Assembly (NCBI GenBank): GCA_001769655.1
Contig: MEPC01000012.1
Coordinates: 1 to 64,000, forward strand
From: Bacteroidetes bacterium RIFCSPLOWO2_12_FULL_37_12
Lineage (GTDB): Bacteria; Bacteroidota; Bacteroidia; 2-12-FULL-37-12
Direction of reading: 5' to 3'
DNA: 64,000 bases
Positions 1-10,300 of this stretch are shown piece by piece (the first letter of the stretch is position 1; every line of letters starts with the position of its first letter). The notes under the pieces are model-generated. The model saw only the letters and a list, made by a program, of their open reading frames with translations, ran no database searches and was not told where the DNA came from. A program made the translations under genes and the position numbers.

Positions 1-749
1 GGAAATTGTTATTAATCACCAATGAACTCAGAGAACGTTGCCCCTGGGACCGGGAGCAAACCATTGAATCCATCCGACATCTGACTATTGAGGAAGTCCA
101 CGAACTTTCATCAGCAATATTATCGGGTGACACGGAAGAAATAAAAAAGGAATTGGGTGATTTAATCATGCATGTGGTTTTTTATTCAAGAATTGCCTCG
201 GAAATGCAGAAATTTAATATCGCCGATGTGCTAAAAGGAATTAGTGAAAAACTTATCCGCAGGCACCCGCATGTTTATGGGAAAGTGGATGCTGATAATT
301 CTGAAAAGGTAAAAAAGAACTGGGAAAAAATTAAACTTTCAGAAACTAATAAATCGGTACTGGACGGAGTACCACTTTCTCTTCCCTCATTGATTAAGGC
401 ATTCCGGATTCAGGAAAAAGTGGCAGGAGTAGGATTTGACTGGACCGACAAAAAACAAGTACTCGAAAAAGTAAAAGAAGAAATCAGAGAGATTGAGGAA
501 ATTCTTGCCGAAGCCCCCGGGAATACCGAACGTTTAAGTGAAGAAATCGGAGATGCACTTTTTGCTCTTGTAAATTTTTCAAGATTTTCGAAAATCAATC
601 CGGATGATGCCATGGAAAAAGCAAACCGGAAGTTTCAGAAAAGATTTATCATGATGGAAGATATGATTAAAAAGGAAGGTAAAGATATCTCCAAATTAAA
701 AATGGAAGAGTGGGATTTGCTCTGGGAAGAAGTAAAAAAGGAATGTTGA
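1..749 (+). CDS. mazG: MazG family nucleoside triphosphate pyrophosphohydrolase (5' partial)
   Basis: MazG hydrolyses nucleoside triphosphates to the monophosphate and pyrophosphate in the cytosol, a house-cleaning and stress role. About 247 residues are visible. The frame is still open at the window edge, and the first possible codon (TTG at 6) is not convincing, so roughly 10-15 N-terminal residues are missing. Both tandem MazG repeats are present. The first carries CPWD, then EExxE (E29, E30, E33) and ExxD (E49, D52), the Mg-binding helices. The second has an EEIREIEE stretch and EEIGD near residue 175. The following gene is convergent, separated by a MITE-like repeat. The family assignment is secure; only the start is unknown. 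Confidence 0.93.
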   Translation, partial: KLLLITNELRERCPWDREQTIESIRHLTIEEVHELSSAILSGDTEEIKKELGDLIMHVVFYSRIASEMQKFNIADVLKGISEKLIRRHPHVYGKVDADNSEKVKKNWEKIKLSETNKSVLDGVPLSLPSLIKAFRIQEKVAGVGFDWTDKKQVLEKVKEEIREIEEILAEAPGNTERLSEEIGDALFALVNFSRFSKINPDDAMEKANRKFQKRFIMMEDMIKKEGKDISKLKMEEWDLLWEEVKKEC

Positions 750-768
750 AGAATTTTCAAGGCATATA

Positions 769-928
769 TTACTGTTCAGTCAAAGCTAAAAAAATAAAAT
801 TTAGCCACTGATTACACGGATTAATGTTATAAATGATCTTAAAACTGTTATTAATCAGTGTAATCAGTGGCCAAATATTTTTTTCTTGTTCAATTAGTCG
901 TTTAATTAATTTGGTGACTGAATAGTAA
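769..928. repeat. MITE-like element, family A, copy 1
   Basis: A 160-bp element with 13-bp terminal inverted repeats, TTACTGTTCAGTC at 769-781 and GACTGAATAGTAA at 916-928 (one mismatch). A nested hairpin has arms near 804-825 and 850-871 built on GCCACTGATTACAC. Related copies lie at 42177-42334 and, degenerate, at about 38340-38457. It carries no ORF. It sits between two convergent genes (mazG and a TonB receptor), where the hairpin could also end transcription. Confidence 0.7.
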
Positions 929-940
929 CAGGCAAATTCT

Positions 941-3397
941 CTAAAACTCAATTTTAAACCCTCCGATATAAAACAGCTTCAACTGGTATACTTCTTCAAT
1001 TGGATCTTTTCCATTATCAAGATTATATTTATTAAATACCTGTTGTAATACGTTTTCCTGATTTAACACATTTTCTACTGAAACGAACCAGGTAAGAGTA
1101 AATTTCTGATAATTATTTCTGAATCCTAACTTCATATCAAGGCGTGAATATGGGGAAAATTTTTTACTGTATGCTTGCTCAGTATTATAATATGCCTGCA
1201 TATATTTGATGGAAGAATCAACGTTTACAGGAGTATAGCGTCTTCCGCCTGCCATGGTGTATTTAGTGTCAAAAACAAGCACCTTCCCTTTTTTACCAAC
1301 CTTAAATTCAGTCCCTCCCAATAAATTAATAACATAACCGCCATCAAATTGGGTTGAACGTTCTATTCCATCACTACCTTTATATTTTGAAGTATAAAAG
1401 GAAAAAGTTGAAAGAAAATAAAAATCGTTGGAAAATATTTTTTCAAACGTAAATTCAGTGCCGTAATTGAACGCAGTGCCATTATTAAGCAATGAATCAA
1501 TCTTGGGAGGACCGTTATAATCAGCGCCTGCATTGATCATGGAAAAAGAGGATTTTGTGCTTTCCACAGGAATTTTACTCAAATCCTGATAATAAAATTC
1601 GGTTTTAAATTTCCACAAATCGCTTAGTGATAAATTGTAACCCAACACATAATGATAAGCGGAAGTAAAATCCATGTTTTTGTTTGTGAGCAACGTTCTT
1701 GGAGGTATTGCATTCGTGTCTAATTTCTCAAGAAAATAGGTACTTAAAATCTGCGATTGAGTATGAACACCAAATCCGGCATTCAACGACTGCCGTTGTG
1801 AAATTTCATATTTTAACCCAAAACGGGGTTCGAGCGCCTTCTTTTCATTCAGAAAAAAATATTTATAATTGACTCCGGCATTCAACGTTAACGGCAAAGA
1901 AATTTTCCATTGCCAATGAAAAAAACTTTGTACCATTTCTGTATTTCCGGTTTGATCATAAAAAATCATTCTTTTGTTTCTTTCATCCAATTTGAAAATG
2001 AACCGGGTGTAATTTACTCCGGTTTTTATAAAATGCCTGAGATTAATTTTGTGATGGAATGTATAAATGGCATCTATTTTATTCTCAGAAGAGAAATTGT
2101 GCCACAAATCTTTCTCCCGCAGGTTTCTTTTCAACGTAGTATCATACCAGACCGTATCAATAACATTTGAAAATTTTGCACCGGAAATAGCAAATGTAAT
2201 TTTCCCGAATGAGTTTTTGGTAAATAAATGCTGGTTACTTACTCCCAACACCCCCATGTCAGAACCCGTAGCAATATCAAAACCTCTATCGAGATCGGTA
2301 ATCAAATCTGCCTTATTCCGGGTGCTGTCATAAATAGAAATCGTACTTTTACCTCCAATTCCAACCACAGAAAAAATTCCAAATTTTTCAGTCGGGAAAT
2401 TCAGTTTGGTAGAAAAATCCTGGTATTGCGGTAACCCCGGAGCCCCAAAGTCAATCCCAAGTAAATTAAATATCTGGAGAGTGGAATAGCGGTAGCTTGC
2501 GAGATAAGAACTTTTATTTTTTTTAGAAATGGGACCTTCCGCCATCAGTTCAATGCCATTAAACCCAAATTGACCGGTAAACTCATTTTGTTCATCATTC
2601 CCTTTTCTCATTTTTAAATCAAAAACAGCGGCCATTTTATTTCCATATTCCGCCGGAAAAGCGCTTGTCAGGAAATCCGATTTGTCTAACAAATTATTAT
2701 TCAAAATACTGATAGGACCACCGGTGGCTCCCTGTATTGAAAAATGGTTCGGATTAGGAATATCAATGCCATCGAGTTTCCATAATACCCCTACCGGAGA
2801 ATTGCCACGCACAATTATGTCGTTTCGGATATCATTCCCCACTCCCACCCCCGCATAATTTGCCACCATACGGCTTGGGTCATCGCGGGTTCCTGCATAC
2901 CGGTTGGTTTCATCCATGTTAAACCCTCTTCCAGAAACAGTAACTACTTCATTATTTACAAGCGTCCTGTCAACTTTTGATTTAATTTCAACTTCCTCTA
3001 CCTGCACCGGATTCTCAATCATATTTATATTCAGAATTACTTCTTTGGCTGAGCCCACAATCAAATTTTCAAGAATTTTTTCTTTATAACCGAGGTAGGT
3101 AACTTTTATTCCCTGACGACCCGTAGGAACCTGCTCAATCCTGAAATCACCATTTCCATCAGCGGTTGTTCCTTTTAGTGGATTGGAATTTAGCAAGATA
3201 ACTGTGGCTCCGGGCAAGGGAGTTTGAGTAAGTTCATCCAAAATTTTTCCTCTGACCGTTTGATAGTGTTCGGGAACGTATATGGTTTTTGACTTTGGAG
3301 ATTTCTTTGAGAAATCCGGTAATTCCTGGGACATAACAATCCCATTAATTGAATAAAAAGGTAGTAGGAAGAAAAAGGGTAAAAGTTTTAAACGCAT
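941..3397 (-). CDS. TonB-dependent receptor with carboxypeptidase-regulatory-like domain
   Basis: Outer-membrane receptor for TonB-driven uptake of an unidentified substrate. From the chosen ATG at 3397 the product is 818 aa. It begins with a signal peptide (basic start, hydrophobic LLPFFFLLPF, cleavage near VMSQ). Next come a CarboxypepD_reg-like beta-sandwich at about 45-130 (VRGKILDE...GATVILLNS...GDFRIEQVPTG), a plug domain at about 170-290 (VRGNSPVGVLWKLDGIDIPNPNHF, split here for reading), and a long beta-barrel ending in an aromatic-rich strand with terminal Phe. An ATG at 3415 or 3460 would add residues before the signal peptide; the latter abuts the divergent DUF58 gene. No SusD partner is adjacent, so it is not a classic glycan locus. 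The substrate is not predictable. Confidence 0.88.
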   Translation of the reverse strand: MRLKLLPFFFLLPFYSINGIVMSQELPDFSKKSPKSKTIYVPEHYQTVRGKILDELTQTPLPGATVILLNSNPLKGTTADGNGDFRIEQVPTGRQGIKVTYLGYKEKILENLIVGSAKEVILNINMIENPVQVEEVEIKSKVDRTLVNNEVVTVSGRGFNMDETNRYAGTRDDPSRMVANYAGVGVGNDIRNDIIVRGNSPVGVLWKLDGIDIPNPNHFSIQGATGGPISILNNNLLDKSDFLTSAFPAEYGNKMAAVFDLKMRKGNDEQNEFTGQFGFNGIELMAEGPISKKNKSSYLASYRYSTLQIFNLLGIDFGAPGLPQYQDFSTKLNFPTEKFGIFSVVGIGGKSTISIYDSTRNKADLITDLDRGFDIATGSDMGVLGVSNQHLFTKNSFGKITFAISGAKFSNVIDTVWYDTTLKRNLREKDLWHNFSSENKIDAIYTFHHKINLRHFIKTGVNYTRFIFKLDERNKRMIFYDQTGNTEMVQSFFHWQWKISLPLTLNAGVNYKYFFLNEKKALEPRFGLKYEISQRQSLNAGFGVHTQSQILSTYFLEKLDTNAIPPRTLLTNKNMDFTSAYHYVLGYNLSLSDLWKFKTEFYYQDLSKIPVESTKSSFSMINAGADYNGPPKIDSLLNNGTAFNYGTEFTFEKIFSNDFYFLSTFSFYTSKYKGSDGIERSTQFDGGYVINLLGGTEFKVGKKGKVLVFDTKYTMAGGRRYTPVNVDSSIKYMQAYYNTEQAYSKKFSPYSRLDMKLGFRNNYQKFTLTWFVSVENVLNQENVLQQVFNKYNLDNGKDPIEEVYQLKLFYIGGFKIEF

Positions 3398-3459
3398 TTT
3401 TTTGGAAGCAAACATAACACAATTTTTTAAAATTCGTAGTAAATTCGCAAGATTTTTCA

Positions 3460-4335
3460 ATGAAGAGCATTCTAAACAAACTACGCAATTACGAAATTGA
3501 AATACGTAAGACGGTAAACTCTCAGTTTGCCGGAGACCACTATTCTGTTTTTAAAGGACAGGGAATCGAATTTGACGATGTTCGACTATACCAATATGGA
3601 GACGATGTAAGAGCGATTAACTGGAATGTCACTGCAAAAGGACATGGGGTGTATGTAAAAACATTTAAGGAAGAAAGGGAACAGTTTGTTTATTTCATTT
3701 ATGATGTCAGCGCTTCGGAGGAAATTGGTTCCGGTAATAGAAGAAAAAAGGATTTAGGCAATGAATTATGCGGAGTGCTCGCCTTAGCCGCCGCGAGACA
3801 GATGTCGAAAGTAGGTTTGATTTGTTATAGCAGTCAGCGGGAAAAATACATCCAACCCGATACCGGCGAGAAACATGCAGTCGAAATAATTAATTCCCTT
3901 TATCGTTTAAACCCAAAACAACGGGCTACCGATTTGAAATCCGCACTGATTTTTGCCCTGTCCATGATAAAACGTAAAAGCATCATTTTTCTTATTTCAG
4001 ATTTTATAGATGAAGGATATGAAAAGCATTTAATGGCGCTGGCATTGAAGCATGACCTGATTGTTATTCACATAGCTGACAAAATAGAAAGAGAATTGCC
4101 GCGGATGGGTATTATTCCGGTTGTAGATAAAGAAACGGGTAAATTAAGATGGGTGAATACTTCCTCAGACCGGCTCACCAATAATTTATCGGGGCAGTTT
4201 GAAAAGATAAAGAATGAGCTTAGCAACCTGTGCCACAAATATCAGGCTGATTACCTGATGGTTGATACTAAGGATGATTTGGTTGATTCATTGATTCATT
4301 TGTTTAATAAACGTAACAAGAGTTTTAAGAAATGA
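3460..4335 (+). CDS. DUF58 domain-containing protein (Bat operon type)
   Basis: A 291-aa cytosolic protein of the DUF58 family, which usually accompanies MoxR-type AAA ATPases and Bat (Bacteroides aerotolerance) proteins. Visible signatures are the N-terminal segment with SVFKGQGIEFDDVRLYQYGDD and DVRAINWNVTAK, followed by a von Willebrand-like fold containing YDVSAS and ISDF. The next gene starts inside its last codons (ATG at 4332), so the two are translationally coupled. No moxR gene lies upstream; the neighbour there is a divergent TonB receptor 62 bp away. The biochemical role is not established for the family. Confidence 0.85.
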   Translation: MKSILNKLRNYEIEIRKTVNSQFAGDHYSVFKGQGIEFDDVRLYQYGDDVRAINWNVTAKGHGVYVKTFKEEREQFVYFIYDVSASEEIGSGNRRKKDLGNELCGVLALAAARQMSKVGLICYSSQREKYIQPDTGEKHAVEIINSLYRLNPKQRATDLKSALIFALSMIKRKSIIFLISDFIDEGYEKHLMALALKHDLIVIHIADKIERELPRMGIIPVVDKETGKLRWVNTSSDRLTNNLSGQFEKIKNELSNLCHKYQADYLMVDTKDDLVDSLIHLFNKRNKSFKK

Positions 4336-5294
4336 AAAAATATCTTCCCGTATTTATTTTTTTATTTTTTTCCGGTTCCGGAATCATCTATTCCCAGAAA
4401 TTACAACCCACGCTGACATTTCTTAAAGACAGTATAAATGTCGGTGAACCTGTTTCAGCATTGCTGGTATTAAAACATTCTCCCGGTTTGAATATTCTTA
4501 TGCCCGATACATTTTATAACTTTTCGCCATTTGATTTTATAGAAAAAAAAGTATTTCCTACCAGAACAAGCAATAATACAAGTACCGACAGTGTCATTTA
4601 TATTCTTCAGACATTTGAAATTGATTCTCTACAGCGTTTGTCACTTCCTGTATATGTTTATGCCCGTGGAGATTGCACTCAGATTTATTCCAACAGAGCA
4701 GAAATAAGAATTTCTCATCTGGTGCATCAGGTTCCCAACCCTCCTAAGTTGAAATCAAACAATAGTTTTGTTGAAATAAAATCTCAATTTAATTATCCAT
4801 TCTGGAATATTTTTCTTGCCATCACGGCAGGAATAGCCCTATTAATTTTTATTTTCTTCGGTAAAAAAATACGCCGGAAATTCTTGATATATAAATTAAA
4901 TAAACGGCATAAGAAATTTTTAAAGGAATATGCGGAATCAACCAACCTCGCTTTAAGGTATTTTAAACCGGTTCAGATTGAAGAATGTGTTACGAAATGG
5001 AAGGAACATATTTCATTTATAGAGGAAACTCCTTTATACTCATTTACATCCAGAGAAATGATTAAATATTTTAAAGATGAAAATTTAGATAAGTCATTAC
5101 ATTCATTGGATAAATGTATTTACGGACATTTTACTCCTTTGGAAAGCATTAAATTTGGTGTCACTGTATATGAGTTCAGGGTGAGTCCCATTGAAACCAT
5201 TGATTCAATAACCATGGATAAATATTTTCGTTCGTTGTTGTTATTGTCTGATAATTGTTTGAATAATAGGATTAGAAGATTGAGAGGGAATTAG
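4332..5294 (+). CDS. BatD-like membrane protein
   Basis: 320 aa with a signal peptide (cleavage near IIYSQ, residue 21), an extracytoplasmic beta-rich domain (about 22-150), one membrane helix (about 158-177) and a basic cytosolic tail of about 140 residues. Position between DUF58 and BatA genes, and the topology, match the small BatD-like/DUF4381-type subunit found in such operons. Sequence motifs are weak, so the name rests mainly on context. It overlaps the DUF58 stop by four bases (ATGA). Confidence 0.6.
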   Translation: MKKYLPVFIFLFFSGSGIIYSQKLQPTLTFLKDSINVGEPVSALLVLKHSPGLNILMPDTFYNFSPFDFIEKKVFPTRTSNNTSTDSVIYILQTFEIDSLQRLSLPVYVYARGDCTQIYSNRAEIRISHLVHQVPNPPKLKSNNSFVEIKSQFNYPFWNIFLAITAGIALLIFIFFGKKIRRKFLIYKLNKRHKKFLKEYAESTNLALRYFKPVQIEECVTKWKEHISFIEETPLYSFTSREMIKYFKDENLDKSLHSLDKCIYGHFTPLESIKFGVTVYEFRVSPIETIDSITMDKYFRSLLLLSDNCLNNRIRRLRGN

Positions 5295-5295
5295 A

Positions 5296-5345
5296 AATTT
5301 ATAAATAGAAAATAGAAGATAGAAAATAGAAAATAGTAAATAGAA
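5296..5345. repeat. AAAATAGA-type tandem repeat
   Basis: About 50 bp of imperfect AAATAGAAAATAGAAG units fill the gap between the BatD-like gene and batA. It is one of several locus-specific short tandem arrays in this window. No gene is affected. Confidence 0.6.
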
Positions 5346-5351
5346 ATTAAA

Positions 5352-6383
5352 ATGACTCCCTGGTACCATCCCGATTGGTTTCACCCTGAACTTCTGAGAG
5401 GATTTGAATGGGAAAATAAGCACTATTTGTATGGTATTCCATTCATAATTCTTTTATTCATACTTCGTTGGTTGTTTAACCTACGGTTTCGACAGCATCT
5501 TGACGTAGCATTTTTAAAAGCAAACATAAAAGGGAGCGGTTCAAGTTGGTTACGGTTTCTACCTGATATTTTTCTATTTATTTCTATAACATTGATTCTC
5601 GTGGCACTGGCAAGACCACAAAAAAGCAACGAACAGGTTGAAAAATATTCCGAGGGCATTGATATCATGCTTATACTCGATACCTCCGGTTCCATGAAGA
5701 TGGAGGATTTCAAACCCAACCGGCTGGAAGCGGCAAAAGAAGTGGCGCGTAATTTCATCAAAGGGCGTTTTAAAGACCGGATTGGGATGGTTGTATTTGC
5801 AGGTGAAGCATATTCCTTATCTCCTTTAACGACCGATTATAAATTACTCCATACTCTAATCAGAGATATAAAATTCGGGATGATTCCCGCTGATGGTACA
5901 GCGATAGGAAGTTCATTGGCAGTGGGTGTTAACCGCTTAGTGGAAAGTCGTTCTAAATCAAAAGTAGTCATTTTGCTTAGCGATGGCGAAAACAACGCAG
6001 GTAATATTGACCCTAACACCGCCGCTGATTTAGCCAATGACAACGATATAAAAATTTATTCTATTGGAATGGGGAAAGACGGGATGGTTCCTTTTGGGAA
6101 AAATTTTTTCGGACAGACACAATACGTGCAATCACAATTAGATGAAACTAATCTGAGAGAAATTGCCAAAATCGGACAAGGTAAATATTTCAGAGCTACT
6201 GACGAAAATGCGTTGGAAGAAATTTTCCGTAAGATAGATGCTTATGAAAAATCAGAAATTAAAGAAACCCGTTTTAAAGATACTCGCGACTTTTATCCGG
6301 TGTATTTAAAATGGGCTGTCTGCTTTTTATTAGTATGGTTGTTATTAAAGAGTAGTTTTATGAGTAATGTGTTGGAGGATTAG
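5352..6383 (+). CDS. batA: VWA domain membrane protein, BatA family
   Basis: 343 aa. Two N-terminal membrane helices (about 27-43 and 70-88), a von Willebrand factor A domain and a C-terminal helix (about 311-331) give the standard BatA topology. The MIDAS metal site is intact: D110-T-S-G-S114, with a downstream Thr (TDGTAIGSS region) and LLSDGENN. Bat proteins support aerotolerance and envelope integrity in Bacteroidota. The gene closes a three-gene group (DUF58, BatD-like, BatA). BatB, BatC and BatE are absent, and an 8-bp repeat array begins four bases after the stop. Confidence 0.85.
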   Translation: MTPWYHPDWFHPELLRGFEWENKHYLYGIPFIILLFILRWLFNLRFRQHLDVAFLKANIKGSGSSWLRFLPDIFLFISITLILVALARPQKSNEQVEKYSEGIDIMLILDTSGSMKMEDFKPNRLEAAKEVARNFIKGRFKDRIGMVVFAGEAYSLSPLTTDYKLLHTLIRDIKFGMIPADGTAIGSSLAVGVNRLVESRSKSKVVILLSDGENNAGNIDPNTAADLANDNDIKIYSIGMGKDGMVPFGKNFFGQTQYVQSQLDETNLREIAKIGQGKYFRATDENALEEIFRKIDAYEKSEIKETRFKDTRDFYPVYLKWAVCFLLVWLLLKSSFMSNVLED

Positions 6384-6386
6384 TTT

Positions 6387-6634
6387 AACATTTGAACATT
6401 TGAACAATAGAACATTTGAACATTTGAATATTTGAATATTTGAACATTTGAACATTAGAACATTTGAACATTTGAACATTTGAACATTTGAACATTTGAA
6501 CATTTGAACAATAGAACATTTGAACATTTGAATATTTGAATATTTGAATATTTGAACATTTGAACATTAGAACATTTGAACATTTGAACATTTGAACATT
6601 TGAACATTTGAACATTTGAACATTAGAACAATAT
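6387..6634. repeat. 8-bp tandem array, AACATTTG units
   Basis: About 31 head-to-tail 8-mers: AACATTTG with variants AATATTTG, AACATTAG and AACAATAG. The variants recur in the same order, for example AACAATAG at 6403-6410 and 6507-6514 (104 bp, 13 units apart). This points to a higher-order duplication. The last unit (AACAATAT, 6627-6634) contains the first bases of the yggS start codon, so the array forms the whole 5' region of that gene. Minus-strand reading frames through it encode only periodic FKCSNVQM-like peptide and are artefacts. Confidence 0.9.
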
Positions 6635-7310
6635 GTCCAATATGACAAACATCGCTGATAACATAAAAACATTAAAAGAATACGCATCATCCCGGAATGT
6701 AGAACTGGTAGTGGTTTCTAAAAAAAAATCTTCCTCTGAAATCATGAAAGCGTACGATTCAGGTCAACGGATTTTTGGTGAAAACATTGCGCAGGAACTG
6801 GTTCAAAAAAAAGATCTTCTGCCCGCTGATATACAGTGGCACTTTATAGGACACCTACAACGCAATAAAGTAAAATACATTGCCTCATTTATTTCCATGA
6901 TTCAATCGGTTGATAGTTTGAGGTTAATGGAAGAAATTCAAAAGCAAGCAGAAAATCATCAACGCGTGATTCCATGTCTTCTTGAAATCAGGATAGCAGA
7001 TGAAATTACAAAAAACGGAATGTCCTATAAATCAGCGGAAGCAATTTTGGCAGGGGGTGAAATTAAAAACATGAAAAACCTGAAAATCTGCGGCTTAATG
7101 GGTATTGGTACTTTCACGAATGACGAACAAAAAACAAGGCAGGAATTTCGTGGCTTAGCTGAATTTTTCAGAGCAATAAAAAATTCTTATTTTGCTGAGG
7201 AAAAAATTTTTTCAATTTTATCTATGGGTATGAGTGATGATTATAAGATTGCTATTGAAGAGGGAAGTACTATGGTGAGAATAGGGAGTTGTGTTTTTGG
7301 GGAGAGATAA
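6633..7310 (+). CDS. yggS: YggS family pyridoxal phosphate homeostasis protein
   Basis: 225-aa PLP-binding protein of the alanine racemase N-terminal TIM-barrel fold that buffers free PLP; no enzymatic reaction is established for the family. The PLP lysine lies in VVVSKKKSS (around residue 36), followed by the family motifs FGEN, WHFIGHLQRNK, SVDS, LMGIGTF, LSMGMSDD and GSTMVRIG. The ATG at 6633 directly follows the 8-bp array; an alternative ATG three codons later (6642) cannot be excluded. The next gene is convergent, with only four bases between. Confidence 0.92.
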   Translation: MSNMTNIADNIKTLKEYASSRNVELVVVSKKKSSSEIMKAYDSGQRIFGENIAQELVQKKDLLPADIQWHFIGHLQRNKVKYIASFISMIQSVDSLRLMEEIQKQAENHQRVIPCLLEIRIADEITKNGMSYKSAEAILAGGEIKNMKNLKICGLMGIGTFTNDEQKTRQEFRGLAEFFRAIKNSYFAEEKIFSILSMGMSDDYKIAIEEGSTMVRIGSCVFGER

Positions 7311-7314
7311 AACC

Positions 7315-10300
7315 CTAATTCTTCTTCCTCTTCTTCCCTTTCTCCCCTTCTTCTTCTTTAATAAACAGCTTGTTCCATTGCCCTTCTTTTTTATCTACTT
7401 TTATGCTCTTGTACTTTTCCTCTTTCCGGGTAAATTTACCAAGTATGGATGCGGGATTTAATGCCTGAAGTGCGGATGTTTTCATGGGTGACACCGTCAC
7501 TTTGTTTCCACAAACAGCCACACCCCCATTGGCATCGGTTACTGTCACAGAATAATTATAATTGCCGGTGGCAGGGTATAGAAATCTGGGGGATTGGTTT
7601 TCGGAAAGAAAATTTTCATCTCCTGACCATTTATAAATAAAAGGAGCCGTTCCACTTGTGGGTGTCACACTAAAATTAATATTTTCATTTACGGATGCTG
7701 ACATTGCCGGCGCGTTACAGGAAAAAATTGATTTGCGGTTTTTTGATTTTCCAAGCGTAAATTGTCCGCCTTTCAAAAAAGAAAGTGCATATAATGCATC
7801 CATGTTGTTTACTCTTGAGCGTGTAAGTGGAAGTTCGGACCAAGCGGAAGTGGCATTTAATCTGTATAACACCCTGTCGAATCCAACAGTATCGGAATAA
7901 AAGATTTTTGGTAAATCAAATTTAATGTATCTGGAAATTTTAGAAGTTGATTTTACTTCCCAGAATGTTTTAATCATGCTGGTAATTCCCTGAGGAATGG
8001 AACCGCCCGGATTAATTTCATATTGGCTGATGGCTATGGTATCTCTTTTTCCGGGTTTTAATAATTCAATTAATTCCAACCCGTTAAAACTGGACTTATA
8101 AAAATCCGGCTTGGAAAACTGATTGTAAAATATAAAATCATCTTTCTCCACATCGTCCGGCTTGGAAATAGCGATTGCCCAATTACTCAGGTGATTCACC
8201 GTAAAGCAGATTTTATCATTTTTAATTTCCGGTTTGGAATTAATTAATTGCCATGCTGAATTTGGGTCTGATTGATACGCAATATTTAAAAAATCCTGGC
8301 TGTTGGTATTAAAACCGTTTGTATCCAGATTAAAACAAATGTTTACTTCAAAACTATCTATCGTTGAACTGATATTCCAATAGTAATTGCTAAAAACAGT
8401 AGCAATATTATTTGATACCGGCGCTGACACAATAGTATCTTTATTAAATGTAACTGTAGAAGCGGCTCCCTCATTATTCTTTCCTGCCATGCTTGTAAAG
8501 TTTAACATAGTGTTTGATTCTTTAAATTCAACAGGCACGCCGGCAGTGGTGATAGGTTTAGTTTCTACCATAATTTCTTTTTGCGAAGGATAAAATTTAA
8601 GTTCGAAATTGTAGGTATCATCATTATTTCTGCTGTTTAAAATCATTTCAGCCATAAAACTGTTATTTTTTGCAAGGGCTGAAAATTCATTCAAAATTTC
8701 TTCTTTTCCGTTGATAATCTTGCCGGTAAAAAATCCGGTGTGAAAGTCGGGGCAGGAATCAGTAGCAAAAAAAGAAACATCTTTTGCTGAAAGTATTTTT
8801 TCATAATTTCCATTACCGGTAACATCCGCTTCAATGCTGAAAAAAGAACCCGAATAAATCCTGTTCAACTGATTTTGATTGGGTGTTTCTTTAGAAACCA
8901 ATACCAAAGAATCAGTAATTAACCGGAACTTTTTGGCGCTAAGTCCACGAAAAGTTTTTGTTTTTTGATGCACTGCCATGATCCCTGGCATAGTGGTCTT
9001 TTCGCTGTTAGCTGAAAGCAATAATGTAGAATAAACATTCAAAGAACAAGCAGAAAGTGATGAAGCTGACTTCTGATTCAATCCTTTCAACATTCCTTTA
9101 AACCGGAACATGGGGATGGAATTATTAGTCACAACCCCTTCTTCTTTGAAGGCAGAGATTCCTTCTTTTCCGGTGCCAATCCATTTATTTCCCTGCGGGT
9201 CAATGGCAATGGAATATACTGGGTTCTCCTGATTTTGAAATTTAATGCTGTTAATCGTTGTCCATTTATCTCCGTCAAATTTAGTAAGCGACCCGCTTTT
9301 AGTGCCTACCCAAGTATTTCCCTCATTGTCAACTTTTACAGATTGTATCACGTTATCAGTAATCCCGGAATTTTCGCGATTAAAACAGTGCCACTCATCT
9401 CCCGAAAAATTATATAATCCGTTTTGTGTGCCTATCCATTGCATTCCATCCTCTCCCACTGCAATAGATAAAATCACATTTTCTTTCAATCCGGAATTAG
9501 TGGCATTAAAAACCTTCCAACTGCTGACATCAAATCTGGCGATGCCACCCCCATCCGTTCCTATCCATAAAACATTATTTTCATCGGATGATAATGAAGT
9601 CACTTTATTTTCAGGCAATCCGGAGTTTGTGTTCTTAAAAATAGTCCAGTTCTCACCCTCTTTTTTAACCAAACCGCTGTCTGCTGTTCCTATCCAGAGA
9701 ATTTTATTTTTATCATACAACAAACAGGAAACCTGGTTGCTTGGCAATGGTGAATTACTCACATTAAAAACAGACCACGATTCGCCGTTAAATAGTGCCA
9801 GACCCTGATTATAAGTCCCAACCCATGGATAACTATTTTCATCCAATACAATAGCGGTGACACGGTCAGAAGGTATGCCGGAGTTCGCTGTGTTAAAAGT
9901 TTTCCAGTTTTTTCCATTAAATTTTGCCAGCCCCCGTTGGGTTCCTATCCATTTATTTCCTTGTTCATCCATCGCAATGACACGACTGCTATTATCAGGA
10001 AGACCCGATGATGCAGAATTTATTCCTTCCCATTTATTTCCATCAAATTTTGTTAATCCGTTCAGAGACCCAGCCCATAAAATGTTGCGATAATCAACAT
10101 AAAGAGAATTAATATACGACGATGTAACTAATGATTTTTCTTTTTTTAATGACCTGAAATCGTCGCCGTCATAGAGAGTAATTCCACTACTTGTGCCAAT
10201 CCAGATATTATTATTATTATCAACAGTTAATGCACGTATTTCATCAGAAGGGAGCAAGGAATTGCTTTTTCTGAAATCCTGCCAGATTAACCCGTCGAAT

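Noticed and set aside
6387-6634. CRISPR array
   Set aside because: Units are 8 bp with no spacers and there are no cas genes; the other arrays fail for the same reason.
6345-6690. Minus-strand ORFs of 60 and 101 aa rich in FKCSNVQM repeats
   Set aside because: They are translations of the 8-bp tandem array; the periodic peptide has no independent support.
9245-9808. 187-aa plus-strand ORF inside the propeller gene
   Set aside because: Antisense shadow of the repeated blade sequence; no start signal or family.
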